Shown here: positions 1-6,692 of the stretch, piece by piece | How the letters are laid out: the number at the start of each line of letters is the position of its first letter | Numbering within the stretch: position 1 is the stretch's first letter | DNA from: Rhizobium sp. LCM 4573 | Lineage (GTDB): Bacteria; Pseudomonadota; Alphaproteobacteria; Rhizobiales; Rhizobiaceae | DNA length: 10,997 nucleotides | Reading direction: 5' to 3' | NCBI RefSeq assembly: GCF_001854865.1 | Contig: NZ_MDDW01000029.1 | Span: 254,692-265,688 of the forward strand | Program-made: the position numbers and the translations under genes | Notes under the pieces: generated by a model | The model's input: the letters and a program-made list of their open reading frames with translations, nothing else | Database searches by the model: none | What the model was told of the DNA's origin: nothing

Positions 1-98
1 TCTTCGTCCGGAATGATGCGGCTATAGGGAATGTTGGGATCGTAGTGAATCAGAACCTTGCCGATGTCGAAAACGATGTGGTCGATTTTTGCCGCCAT
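1..98 (-). CDS. HAD-family hydrolase, N-terminal fragment (cut by window edge)
   Basis: Only the first 32 codons are present. They begin at the ATG read from position 98 and run off the left edge. The N-terminus contains a beta strand ending in FDIGKVLIHYDP (residues 9-20), which is motif I of haloacid dehalogenase-type phosphatases. The nucleophile is the Asp of FDIG. The second Asp of the usual DxD is replaced by Gly, as in YihX-like HAD-IA members. Purine-rich AAGGGAG lies 11 nt before the ATG, with a second AAGG nearer. The gene follows mutY on the same strand after a 38-nt gap, so co-transcription is likely. The substrate cannot be inferred from this fragment; a sugar-phosphate or nucleotide phosphatase would be typical of the family. 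Confidence 0.8.
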   Translation of the reverse strand, partial: MAAKIDHIVFDIGKVLIHYDPNIPYSRIIPDE

Positions 99-136
99 GA
101 ATGCCTTGGCTCCCTTGGATTAACTGAACCCGTGAA

Positions 137-1201
137 TCAATCGGGTTGGAACGCCCGCGGAATAGCCTGGGCGATTGCTTTTTTCATGACGGTCGGCAGC
201 GCCTGGGCATCAAGATTTGTGACCGGCTCCCACCATCCGTCATCGCGCGTCACCTTCTCCGCCAACGTCCGGAAAACGGATAGCCTCAGTTCGAAATGGG
301 TGAAGACGTGGGTAACTGCGCCGCAGGCCTCCCAATCCGCGGGAAAAGGCGCATGATCTGCGGTAGAGCCGCCGTCGATGCGCGAGGTCCAGCCGGTGGT
401 GGGCACTTCCGTCATGCCGCCCAGAAGCCCGCTTTCGACACGCCGCCGCAGCAGTACCTCGCCCTCCGGCGTCACCGCCACGAAGGCGGCGCCAGCCCGC
501 ACGGGCTTTTCCTTCTTGGCCGCCTTCACTGGAAACCTCTCCGGATCGTGCTCGGCAAAGGCGAGACAGTCTTCGCTGAGCGGACAGAGAATGCAGCTCG
601 GCCTCTTCGGCGTGCAGATCGTGGCGCCGAGATCCATCATCGCCTGCGCGAAATCGCCGGGCCGATCCACGGGTGTCAATGCAGCCACCCTGGCCTTCAT
701 CATCGGCTTCGAGCCGGGCAGCGGCTCGTCGATCGCGTAAAGGCGGGAAATCACCCGCTCGACATTGCCGTCCATGACGGCTGCCGGCCGATTGAAGGCG
801 ATCGCCGCGACGGCCGCCGCGGTATAGTCGCCGATGCCGGGAAACTGCCGCAAGCCTTCCTCGGTATCGGGAAACACCCCGCCGTGCTCGCCGGCTACCG
901 CCTCTGCGCATTTCTTGAGGTTGCGGGCACGCGCGTAGTAGCCGAGGCCCGCCCAGGCCGCCATCACGTCCTCGACCGCCGCATCGGCAAGGTCGGTCAC
1001 CTTCGGCCAGAGCGCCAGGAATTTCGCGAAATAGGGTTTGACCGCCTGCACCGTCGTCTGCTGCAGCATCACTTCCGAAAGCCAGACGTGATAGGGATCG
1101 GCGAGTTTCCCCGCCTTCGCCGCCGCCGGGCTCACTCGCCAGGGCAGCTCCCGGTGGTGCCGGTCGTACCAGGCGAGGAGTTTAGTTGCCGTATTGTGCA
1201 T
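137..1201 (-). CDS. mutY: A/G-specific adenine DNA glycosylase MutY
   Basis: This enzyme removes adenine mispaired with 8-oxoguanine in the cytosol, preventing G:C to T:A transversions. The open frame extends upstream to 1237; residue numbers here count from that ATG. The helix with catalytic Glu55 (LSEVMLQQT), the helix-hairpin-helix at about 131-140 (FPGIGDYTA) and catalytic Asp156 (VMDGNV) are intact. The 4Fe-4S cluster motif C208-x6-C215-x2-C218-x5-C224 is also complete. The C-terminal half (from about residue 245) is the NUDIX-like 8-oxoG recognition domain; it carries FTHF where E. coli has FSHF. Start choice: ATGs at 1237, 1219 and 1201 are possible and none has a strong Shine-Dalgarno (1237 has only AGG). 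I prefer 1201 because family members, as I recall them, begin only a few residues before LLxWYDRHHRxLPWR, and because a putative promoter overlaps 1237. The HAD gene follows 38 nt downstream. Confidence 0.97.
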   Translation of the reverse strand: MHNTATKLLAWYDRHHRELPWRVSPAAAKAGKLADPYHVWLSEVMLQQTTVQAVKPYFAKFLALWPKVTDLADAAVEDVMAAWAGLGYYARARNLKKCAEAVAGEHGGVFPDTEEGLRQFPGIGDYTAAAVAAIAFNRPAAVMDGNVERVISRLYAIDEPLPGSKPMMKARVAALTPVDRPGDFAQAMMDLGATICTPKRPSCILCPLSEDCLAFAEHDPERFPVKAAKKEKPVRAGAAFVAVTPEGEVLLRRRVESGLLGGMTEVPTTGWTSRIDGGSTADHAPFPADWEACGAVTHVFTHFELRLSVFRTLAEKVTRDDGWWEPVTNLDAQALPTVMKKAIAQAIPRAFQPD

Positions 1202-1221
1202 ACTGACGGGAGGTTGCATTA

Positions 1222-1249
1222 TTGGCCGAAGGGTCATTTTGACCTATAT
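1222..1249 (+). promoter_or_regulatory. Candidate sigma-70-type promoter for the small membrane protein and DUF721 gene
   Basis: TTGGCC (1222-1227), a 16-bp spacer and CTATAT (1244-1249) resemble the rhizobial consensus CTTGAC-N17-CTATAT. Transcription would start near 1256 and read rightward. On the other strand CTCGAC, an 18-bp spacer and CATATA (read from about 1274 to 1245) could drive mutY, so two promoters may share the same AT-rich core. This is inferred from consensus matching only. Confidence 0.3.
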
Positions 1250-1266
1250 GAGCGCGAACTTTCACG

Positions 1267-1467
1267 ATGTCGAGTGAGCAGATGAGGACAGGGAAGGCAC
1301 TTCGCTGGGTTTTCCGCGCCGCGCTTGCTCTAATGACCGTGACTGTATTCGCAATTGTGGTGGTGGTGCTGAATTTGTCCAGCGGTTGGTGTCCCCACGG
1401 AGATTTTGATCAATACCAGGCAGATCATCCTGCCTGTCCCACCTCCGTTTCGAGTACGAAGCCTTGA
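1267..1467 (+). CDS. Small single-pass membrane protein of unknown function
   Basis: The frame encodes 66 residues: a short basic N-terminus (R7, K10, R14, R17), one hydrophobic segment at about residues 18-37 (including a run of four valines), and a polar tail of about 28 residues with two Cys that would lie in the periplasm under the positive-inside rule. I do not recognise the family. In favour of a real gene: the membrane protein layout, a promoter-like sequence just upstream, and a stop codon overlapping the next gene's start (TTGA at 1464-1467), which suggests translational coupling. Against it: no good Shine-Dalgarno before the ATG at 1267, and third-position GC visibly lower than in smc or ppdK. 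The in-frame ATG at 1282 is an alternative start that keeps the TM segment. It could also simply be a leader for the DUF721 gene. Confidence 0.5.
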   Translation: MSSEQMRTGKALRWVFRAALALMTVTVFAIVVVVLNLSSGWCPHGDFDQYQADHPACPTSVSSTKP

Positions 1468-1964
1468 AGAAACCATTCACGCCGAAGCGCGAACTGCAAA
1501 TCTCCGAAGTGGCGAACGGGATCATCGATCCCGTTCTGGCCCGCCGTGCCGGCATTTCCACCGCGCTCCTCGGCTCGTGGGATGAGATCGCCGGCGAGGA
1601 ATTCGCCGATTGCACGCGGCCCGAAAAGATCGCCTGGCCGCGTCGCGATGCGGCCGGCGAGGCCGAAGGTTACCAATCCGGCGTGCTGACGATCGCCTGC
1701 GAAGGCGCCCGCGCTCTCTTCCTCACCCATGCGCAGGGCGAGCTGATCTCCCGCATCAACAGCTTCTTCGGCTTTCCGGCGGTGCGCCAGATCCGCATCG
1801 TCCAGAAGCCGATATCGGCCACCTTCCGTCACCCGCGCAAGCCGCCACCCTTGAAGGGAGAGGCCGCGCGCAAGCTTCAGGAGATGACGGCGGGCATCGA
1901 GAGCGAGGTCTTGAAAAGGGCCGTCGAGCGGCTCGGCACGGCGGTTCTCCAGAAGAAGCGGTAA
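1464..1964 (+). CDS. DUF721 domain protein (DciA-like)
   Basis: The product is 166 aa. The DUF721 domain covers about residues 10-105, starting with ISEVANGIIDPVLARRAGI and a conserved SWDEIAG stretch followed by a beta-rich region. The C-terminus (about 125-166) is a charged helix rich in Lys and Arg. DUF721 includes DciA, the replicative-helicase loader/operator of bacteria lacking DnaC/DnaI, so a role at the replication fork with DnaB is the best guess; no experiment can be read from sequence. The start is a TTG at 1464 that overlaps the stop of the upstream small ORF by four bases (TTGA). No in-frame ATG or GTG closer to the domain offers a better choice and no strong Shine-Dalgarno is visible, so initiation is probably by coupling. 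The neighbourhood (mutY, smc) fits chromosome maintenance. Confidence 0.88.
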   Translation: MKKPFTPKRELQISEVANGIIDPVLARRAGISTALLGSWDEIAGEEFADCTRPEKIAWPRRDAAGEAEGYQSGVLTIACEGARALFLTHAQGELISRINSFFGFPAVRQIRIVQKPISATFRHPRKPPPLKGEAARKLQEMTAGIESEVLKRAVERLGTAVLQKKR

Positions 1965-1965
1965 G

Positions 1966-2052
1966 GCATGTCGCGCAAAACTGTGCAGCGGTTTTACGAT
2001 AACGGCATGCGTAAACTGAAGGCGTGAGCGAATCCGCAAGATCGTACCGCCT
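1966..2052. repeat. Intergenic palindromic mosaic element resembling rhizobial RIME/ABC-type repeats
   Basis: The element starts two bases after the DUF721 stop. An outer stem GCATGTCG (1966-1973) pairs with CGGCATGC (2003-2010) using one G-U pair. An inner stem CGCAAAAC (1974-1981) pairs with GTTTTACG (1991-1998) with one mismatch, around a loop TGTGCAGCG. A second, weaker palindrome follows, AGGCG (2020-2024) with CGCCT (2048-2052). From memory, near-identical sequence (CGCAAAA, TGTGCAGCGGTTTT, CGATAAC, CATGC) recurs in intergenic regions of many Rhizobium, Agrobacterium and Sinorhizobium genomes. Transcribed, it would form a cruciform-like RNA hairpin that may stabilise or end the DUF721 mRNA. 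Only one copy is seen in this window, so repetition is inferred from recall. Confidence 0.6.
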
Positions 2053-2188
2053 GTTCCCGTACAGCTTCCGTTCAGTTCAGGTCTGTCACACATCTTTGAA
2101 GAGATTTCCGTATCGACGGCTTGTTAGTGCCTTGGGGCCGGGCTACGGAAATGACGAAGAATTCAGCTTTCTTGAACAAGGGTGTTCC

Positions 2189-2887
2189 ATGCAGCTTACC
2201 GAAACCACCATCACCCGGCGTGCTCTCCTCGGCAGCGCCGCCGTCGCGGCTCTCTGCCTGGCTCCCCCGCTCGGCGTTTCGCAGGCGTTTGCCCAGACGC
2301 TTCCCGAATCCGCAGGTGACGTGGACATGGCCGAAGTGCTGAAGCCCGGTCCGCTGCCGGAAATGGCGCTCGGCCCGGAAAATGCGAAGGTTCAGATCGT
2401 CGAATACATGTCGATGACCTGCCCGCATTGCGCCAACTTCCATAACAACACCTTCCCCGCGATCAAGACGAAGTATGTGGATAGCGGCAGGGTCCGCTTC
2501 ATCGTGCGCGAATTCCCCTTCGATCCGCGTGCCGCGGCCGCCTTCATGTTGGCCCGCTGCAATCCTTCCAAGCCGGAGGAGCGCACCACGCCGGAACAGT
2601 ATGAAGCGATGGTTTCCATGCTCTTCAAGCAGCAGCAGAGCTGGGCCGCAGCCGAAGATGGCCGCGCCGCGCTGCTGCAGATGTCGAAACTTGCAGGTTT
2701 CTCACAGGAGAGTTTCCAGGCCTGCTTGACGAACCAGAAACTTCTCGATGATGTGAATGCAACCATGCAGCGGGGTGCGAACGACTTCGGCGTCAATTCC
2801 ACGCCGACCTTCCTGATCAATGGGAAGAAATACACTGGAGACATGTCGGTTGATTCCATGTCGGCGCTCATCGACAGCCTGCTTTGA
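2189..2887 (+). CDS. Secreted DsbA-family thiol:disulfide oxidoreductase
   Basis: The product is 232 aa and acts in the periplasm in disulfide formation or reduction. The N-terminus is a signal peptide: TRRALLG at residues 9-15 resembles a twin-arginine motif, then a hydrophobic stretch and a likely cleavage site AFA|Q at about 35/36. The thioredoxin fold carries the CPHC active site (C78-P-H-C81, the DsbA type) and the cis-proline loop NSTPTFLING (cis-Pro206). C124 and C179 in the helical insertion may form a second disulfide. The open frame extends upstream to a GTG at 2024, but that lies in the intergenic repeat; the ATG at 2189 has AAGG seven nt upstream and puts the signal peptide at the N-terminus. 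smc follows after 36 nt. The family (DsbA/DsbG/Com1-like) is certain, the redox partner is not. Confidence 0.95.
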   Translation: MQLTETTITRRALLGSAAVAALCLAPPLGVSQAFAQTLPESAGDVDMAEVLKPGPLPEMALGPENAKVQIVEYMSMTCPHCANFHNNTFPAIKTKYVDSGRVRFIVREFPFDPRAAAAFMLARCNPSKPEERTTPEQYEAMVSMLFKQQQSWAAAEDGRAALLQMSKLAGFSQESFQACLTNQKLLDDVNATMQRGANDFGVNSTPTFLINGKKYTGDMSVDSMSALIDSLL

Positions 2888-2889
2888 TC

Positions 2890-2910
2890 CTTTCCCCCAG
2901 CGGGGGAAGG
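2890..2910 (+). promoter_or_regulatory. Hairpin in the short dsbA-like/smc junction
   Basis: CTTTCCCCC (2890-2898) and GGGGGAAGG (2902-2910) pair over nine positions, one of them T-G, around the three-base loop AGC. The hairpin begins two bases after the upstream stop codon and ends just before the smc Shine-Dalgarno AAGGGG (2912-2917, spacing 6 to the ATG). No T-tract follows, so it is not a normal intrinsic terminator. It may protect the 3' end of the upstream message or tune smc translation. Confidence 0.45.
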
Positions 2911-2923
2911 CAAGGGGCGCGGC

Positions 2924-5900
2924 ATGAAATTCACCAAGCTGCGCCTCGTCGGGTTCAAGTCCTTCGTGGAGCCGACGGAATTCGTCATCGAGCGTGGGCT
3001 GACCGGCGTGGTCGGCCCGAACGGCTGCGGCAAGTCCAATCTTGTCGAAGCGCTGCGCTGGGTGATGGGCGAGAACTCCTACAAGAACATGCGCGCGTCC
3101 GGCATGGACGACGTGATCTTTTCCGGTTCCGGCAACCGTCCGGCACGCAACACCGCCGAAGTCGGCCTTCATCTCGACAATTCGGATCGCACCGCGCCCG
3201 CCGCCTTCAACGATAGCGACGAGATCCAGGTCTCCCGCCGTATCGAGCGGGAAGCCGGCTCCGTCTATCGCATCAACGGCAAGGAAGCGCGCGCCAAGGA
3301 CGTCCAGCTTCTTTTCGCGGATGCCTCGACCGGCGCCCGCTCGCCTTCCATGGTGGGGCAGGGGCGTATCGGCGAACTCATCCAGGCAAAGCCGCAGGCT
3401 CGTCGCCAGCTTCTGGAAGAGGCGGCGGGCATTTCCGGCCTGCATTCGCGCCGCCACGAGGCTGAGCTTCGCCTGCGCGCCGCCGAAGGCAATCTGGAGC
3501 GCCTGGAAGATGTCGTCACCCAGCTAGAAAGCCAGATCGAAAGCCTGAAGCGCCAGGCGCGTCAGGCAAACCGCTTCAAGGCGCTGTCCGCCGATATCCG
3601 CTCCCGCGAGGCCATGCTGCTGCATATCCGCTGGGTGCAGGCCAAGGAGGCCGAGGGAGAGGCCGAAAGCGCGCTCAACCAGGCGACTATCGTCGTCGCC
3701 GAAAAGGCGCAGGCGCAGATGGAGGCCGCCAAGGGCCAGGGCATCGCCAGCCTCAAGCTGCCGGAACTGCGCGAGGAGGAGGCGAAGGCGGGAGCAGCCC
3801 TCCAGCGTCTGCAGATCGCCCGGGGCCAGCTCGAGGAGGAGGTCAACCGGCTCCTGAAACGCCGCGACGAACTCACCCGCCGGCTTGCGCAGCTCGCCGA
3901 GGATATTCGGCGCGAGGAGCGCTTGGTGGCGGATAACGCCGCCTTTCTCGCCAAGCTCGACCAGGAGGAAGGCGAACTCAATGAGCTCCTGGCCGATTCC
4001 GGCGTGGAAGCAGAGGACGTGCGGGTGGCCTTCGAGACAGCCGCCGAAACCCTTGCGGCAAGCGAAAAGCTGTTTGCCGCCATCACCGCCGAGCGCGCCG
4101 AGGCCGCGGCCGCGCGCAACCAGCTTGAACGGTCGATCCGCGATCTTTCCGAGCGCCGCCAGCGGCTCGACAGGCAACTGAGCGAGGCGGAAGCGGAGCT
4201 TGCGTCGATCACCGAGCGGCTCTCCGGCCTCGATGATCCTTCCGAAAAGCGTGAGGCGGTGGAAGCGGCCGAGTTCGCGGTCGAAGAGGCCGCCGCGATC
4301 GCCGAGGAGGTGGAGGCGGCGCTTGCCGAGGCGCGTTCGAACGAAACGCTTGCCCGCGCGCCGGTGGAAGCTGCCCGTGCAAGCCTCAACGGGCTCGAAA
4401 CGGAAGCCCGCACGATCCGCAGGATGCTTGCCGCCGGCGATGCGTCGGGTGATTTCGCGCCGGTCGCGGAAATGATCCGCGTCGATCGCGGTTATGAAAC
4501 CGCACTCGGCGCGGCCCTGGGTGATGATCTCGAAAGCTCGGTCGATGTGTCCGCCCCGGCCCATTGGTCGCTCAACGGCGATGGCGCCGGCGATCCGGTC
4601 CTGCCGGAAGGCGCTGAACCGCTCATCGAGCGCGTTACGGCCCCTCCGGAGCTTGCCCGCCGTCTGCGCCAGATCGGCGTGGTTGGGCCGGCGGACGCCT
4701 CGAGGCTGATTGCGCTTTTGAAGCCCGGCCAGCGTCTGGTGACGAAAGAGGGGGCGGTTTACCGCTGGGACGGTCACGTGACGGGCTCGGAAGCACCTGG
4801 CGCGGCAGCCCTTCGGCTCGCCCAGAAGAACCGGCTTTCCGAGCTGGAAGCGGAAATCGACGAGGCGCGCATCCTGCTTTCGGAGACGGAAGACGCGCTT
4901 GCCGCCGCCGTCGGCGAAATCGCCGCGCAGGAGCGGCATCTTGCCGAGGCTCGCGACCGCGGCAGGCTTGCCGCACGCCGGCTTGCCGAAGCCCGCGAAG
5001 GGCTTGCCGCCGCCGAACGCGCCGCCGGCGACCTGATGCGCCGCCGCGATGTGGTGGCGGAAGCGGTGAGCCAGGTGAAGGCGCAGCTTGAGGAGCTCGG
5101 CATTCAGGAGGAGAATGCCCGGATCGAACTGGAAGACGCGCCGGACATTTCGAATATGGATGAGCGGCTGCGCGGCCAGCAGATGGTCGTAGCGACCGAT
5201 CGCGGTCTGCTGGCGGAAGCGCGTGCCCGTCACGAGGGGCTGAACCGCGAGATCGAGGCGCGCCGCCGCCGCCTGAGCGCGATCGCCCAGGAGCGCGCCT
5301 CCTGGCAGGCCCGGGCCGCGAGCGCCGAGGATCATGTGGCGACCCTGCGGGAACGCGAGGAGGAGGCGCGCGAGGAGATAATTGATCTCGAGGCGGCGCC
5401 GGAGGAGTTCGACGACAAGCGCCGCACCCTGATCGACGAGCTGCAGAAGGCGGAAGAGGCGCGCCGAGCGGCCGCAGACCGGTTGGCCGAGGCTGAAATC
5501 CGCCAGCGCGAGGCGGACCAGATAGCCGCAACGGCGCTCTCGGAGCTTGCCGAGGCCCGCGAAAAGCGCGGCCGGGCAGAGGAGCGCCTGGTTTCGGCAG
5601 CCGAAAAGCGCCATGAAAGCGAACAGCGCATCCGCGAGGCGCTCGGCGTCGCGCCGCATGAGATCTTGCGCCTCGCCGGTCTTCAGGCGGGGGGTACGCC
5701 TCCTGATCCGCGCGATATCGAGCGCGAAGTTGACCGGTTGAAGATGGAGCGCGAGCGGCTCGGGGCAGTCAACCTGCGCGCCGACGAGGAACAGCAGGAG
5801 CTTGCCGAAAAGCTCGCGACGCTGGTGCGTGAGCGCGACGATGTGATCGAGGCGATCCGCAAGCTGCGCGGCGCGATCCAGAGCCTCAACCGCGAGGGCC

Positions 5901-6385
5901 GTGAGCGGCTGATCGCCGCCTTCGACGTGGTCAACACGGAATTCCAGCGCCTCTTCACGCATCTTTTCGGCGGCGGCACGGCCGAGCTGCAGCTCATCGA
6001 ATCGGATGATCCGCTGGAAGCCGGGCTTGAAATTCTGGCCCGCCCTCCGGGCAAGAAGCCGCAGACCATGACGCTGCTTTCGGGCGGCGAGCAGGCGTTG
6101 ACGGCGATGGCGCTGATCTTCGCGGTCTTCCTCACCAATCCGGCGCCGATCTGCGTGCTGGACGAGGTGGATGCGCCGCTCGACGACCACAATGTCGAGC
6201 GCTACTGCAACCTGATGGACGAGATGGCCGCTTCCACCGAGACGCGGTTCGTCATCATCACCCACAATCCCATCACCATGGCGCGCATGAACCGGCTGTT
6301 CGGCGTCACCATGGCCGAGCAGGGGGTTTCGCAGCTCGTTTCCGTGGACCTGCAGACCGCCGAGCTGATGCGCGAAGCAAGCTGA
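2924..6385 (+). CDS. smc: Chromosome partition protein Smc
   Basis: The product is 1153 aa, the normal length for a bacterial SMC ATPase. As a homodimer with ScpA and ScpB it extrudes DNA loops and helps compact and segregate the chromosome. The N-terminal head has Walker A at residues 31-38 (GPNGCGKS) and the GQGRIGELI and EEAAGI motifs at about 145-170. Long Ala/Glu/Arg-rich coiled-coil arms span about 170-500 and 630-1015. They are split by a hinge at about 505-625 that begins near FAPVAEMIRV. The C-terminal head has the ABC signature LSGGEQ (1052-1057) and Walker B ICVLDE (1076-1081), followed by a D-loop DAPLDDHN and a switch His in IITHNP. All ATPase motifs are intact. The ATG at 2924 has AAGGGG six nt upstream. 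ScpA and ScpB are not in the window. It is probably co-transcribed with the dsbA-like gene. Confidence 0.99.
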   Translation: MKFTKLRLVGFKSFVEPTEFVIERGLTGVVGPNGCGKSNLVEALRWVMGENSYKNMRASGMDDVIFSGSGNRPARNTAEVGLHLDNSDRTAPAAFNDSDEIQVSRRIEREAGSVYRINGKEARAKDVQLLFADASTGARSPSMVGQGRIGELIQAKPQARRQLLEEAAGISGLHSRRHEAELRLRAAEGNLERLEDVVTQLESQIESLKRQARQANRFKALSADIRSREAMLLHIRWVQAKEAEGEAESALNQATIVVAEKAQAQMEAAKGQGIASLKLPELREEEAKAGAALQRLQIARGQLEEEVNRLLKRRDELTRRLAQLAEDIRREERLVADNAAFLAKLDQEEGELNELLADSGVEAEDVRVAFETAAETLAASEKLFAAITAERAEAAAARNQLERSIRDLSERRQRLDRQLSEAEAELASITERLSGLDDPSEKREAVEAAEFAVEEAAAIAEEVEAALAEARSNETLARAPVEAARASLNGLETEARTIRRMLAAGDASGDFAPVAEMIRVDRGYETALGAALGDDLESSVDVSAPAHWSLNGDGAGDPVLPEGAEPLIERVTAPPELARRLRQIGVVGPADASRLIALLKPGQRLVTKEGAVYRWDGHVTGSEAPGAAALRLAQKNRLSELEAEIDEARILLSETEDALAAAVGEIAAQERHLAEARDRGRLAARRLAEAREGLAAAERAAGDLMRRRDVVAEAVSQVKAQLEELGIQEENARIELEDAPDISNMDERLRGQQMVVATDRGLLAEARARHEGLNREIEARRRRLSAIAQERASWQARAASAEDHVATLREREEEAREEIIDLEAAPEEFDDKRRTLIDELQKAEEARRAAADRLAEAEIRQREADQIAATALSELAEAREKRGRAEERLVSAAEKRHESEQRIREALGVAPHEILRLAGLQAGGTPPDPRDIEREVDRLKMERERLGAVNLRADEEQQELAEKLATLVRERDDVIEAIRKLRGAIQSLNREGRERLIAAFDVVNTEFQRLFTHLFGGGTAELQLIESDDPLEAGLEILARPPGKKPQTMTLLSGGEQALTAMALIFAVFLTNPAPICVLDEVDAPLDDHNVERYCNLMDEMAASTETRFVIITHNPITMARMNRLFGVTMAEQGVSQLVSVDLQTAELMREAS

Positions 6386-6442
6386 CGGCCGGATTTCTAC
6401 CCCCGATATTTCATCCCCGAGAATTCGATTCAAATGCGTGAA

Positions 6443-6460
6443 ATCACCCATATGGGTGAT
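6443..6460. promoter_or_regulatory. Perfect 18-bp palindrome, putative operator
   Basis: ATCACCCATATGGGTGAT is identical to its own reverse complement. It lies 58 bp after the smc stop, and its right end is 12 bp before a CTATAT box (6473-6478). Its centre is about 34 bp before the start expected from that box, so it sits where a -35 element should be, and no CTTGAC-like -35 is present. The form suits a dimeric helix-turn-helix regulator, repressing or replacing -35 recognition. I cannot assign the regulator. Confidence 0.45.
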
Positions 6461-6485
6461 GTTCGAAATGGGCTATATATGCCTT

Positions 6486-6627
6486 TATCCCGTCACACTT
6501 CTTAACCCGCGTTAGGGGTTTCGACGGTCCAACAGTTTCATGCACCCCCCGTTCGGGCCTCCTGTCCTGGACGGAAAGCTTTGCGGGGCCGCTTGTGATC
6601 CGGCCCCGCAAAGCTTTGCTTTCTCTT
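6486..6627 (+). ncRNA. Candidate trans-acting small RNA with anti-Shine-Dalgarno hairpin loop
   Basis: A CTATAT -10-like box at 6473-6478 would start an RNA near 6486. Three hairpins follow. Hairpin 1: CCGTC (6490-6494) with GACGG (6523-6527), enclosing AACCC (6504-6508) with GGGTT (6516-6520). Hairpin 2: CCGTTCGGG (6549-6557) with CCTGGACGG (6566-6574), nine pairs including two G-U, exposing the loop CCUCCUGU. Hairpin 3: a perfect 17-bp terminator stem (6575-6617) and a pyrimidine tract. CCUCCU in a loop is complementary to Shine-Dalgarno sequences and is typical of several rhizobial trans-sRNA families, which block ribosome binding, often with Hfq. There is no convincing ORF. It might instead be an unusually structured smc 3' UTR, or a known alpha-r family member I cannot identify from sequence alone. 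Confidence 0.55.
6575..6627 (+). terminator. Strong intrinsic terminator-like hairpin between smc and ppdK
   Basis: The left arm AAAGCTTTGCGGGGCCG (6575-6591) and the right arm (6601-6617) pair perfectly over 17 bp around the 9-base loop CTTGTGATC. The sequence after it on the plus strand is GCTTTCTCTT, T- and C-rich but not a pure T-run. On the minus strand no T-rich stretch follows, so the direction is rightward. It would end both smc read-through and the candidate sRNA and insulate ppdK. Confidence 0.75.
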
Positions 6628-6692
6628 CCCCTCGTGCTCTTTCCTAATTCTTCCCGGCAAATCGATTGCTGCATTGCAACATAATCCTGCCG

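Noticed and set aside
296-1285. 329-codon plus-strand frame across mutY
   Set aside because: It is antisense to an intact MutY with all catalytic and Fe-S residues and carries no domain.
2024-2188. 55-codon N-terminal extension of the dsbA-like protein from a GTG start
   Set aside because: The extension begins inside the intergenic repeat, buries the signal peptide, and the ATG at 2189 has a good Shine-Dalgarno.
3524-6451. 975-codon open frame antisense to smc
   Set aside because: It mirrors the GC-rich, Ala/Glu/Arg-rich coiled-coil codons of smc, shows no domain, and smc is unmistakable on the plus strand.
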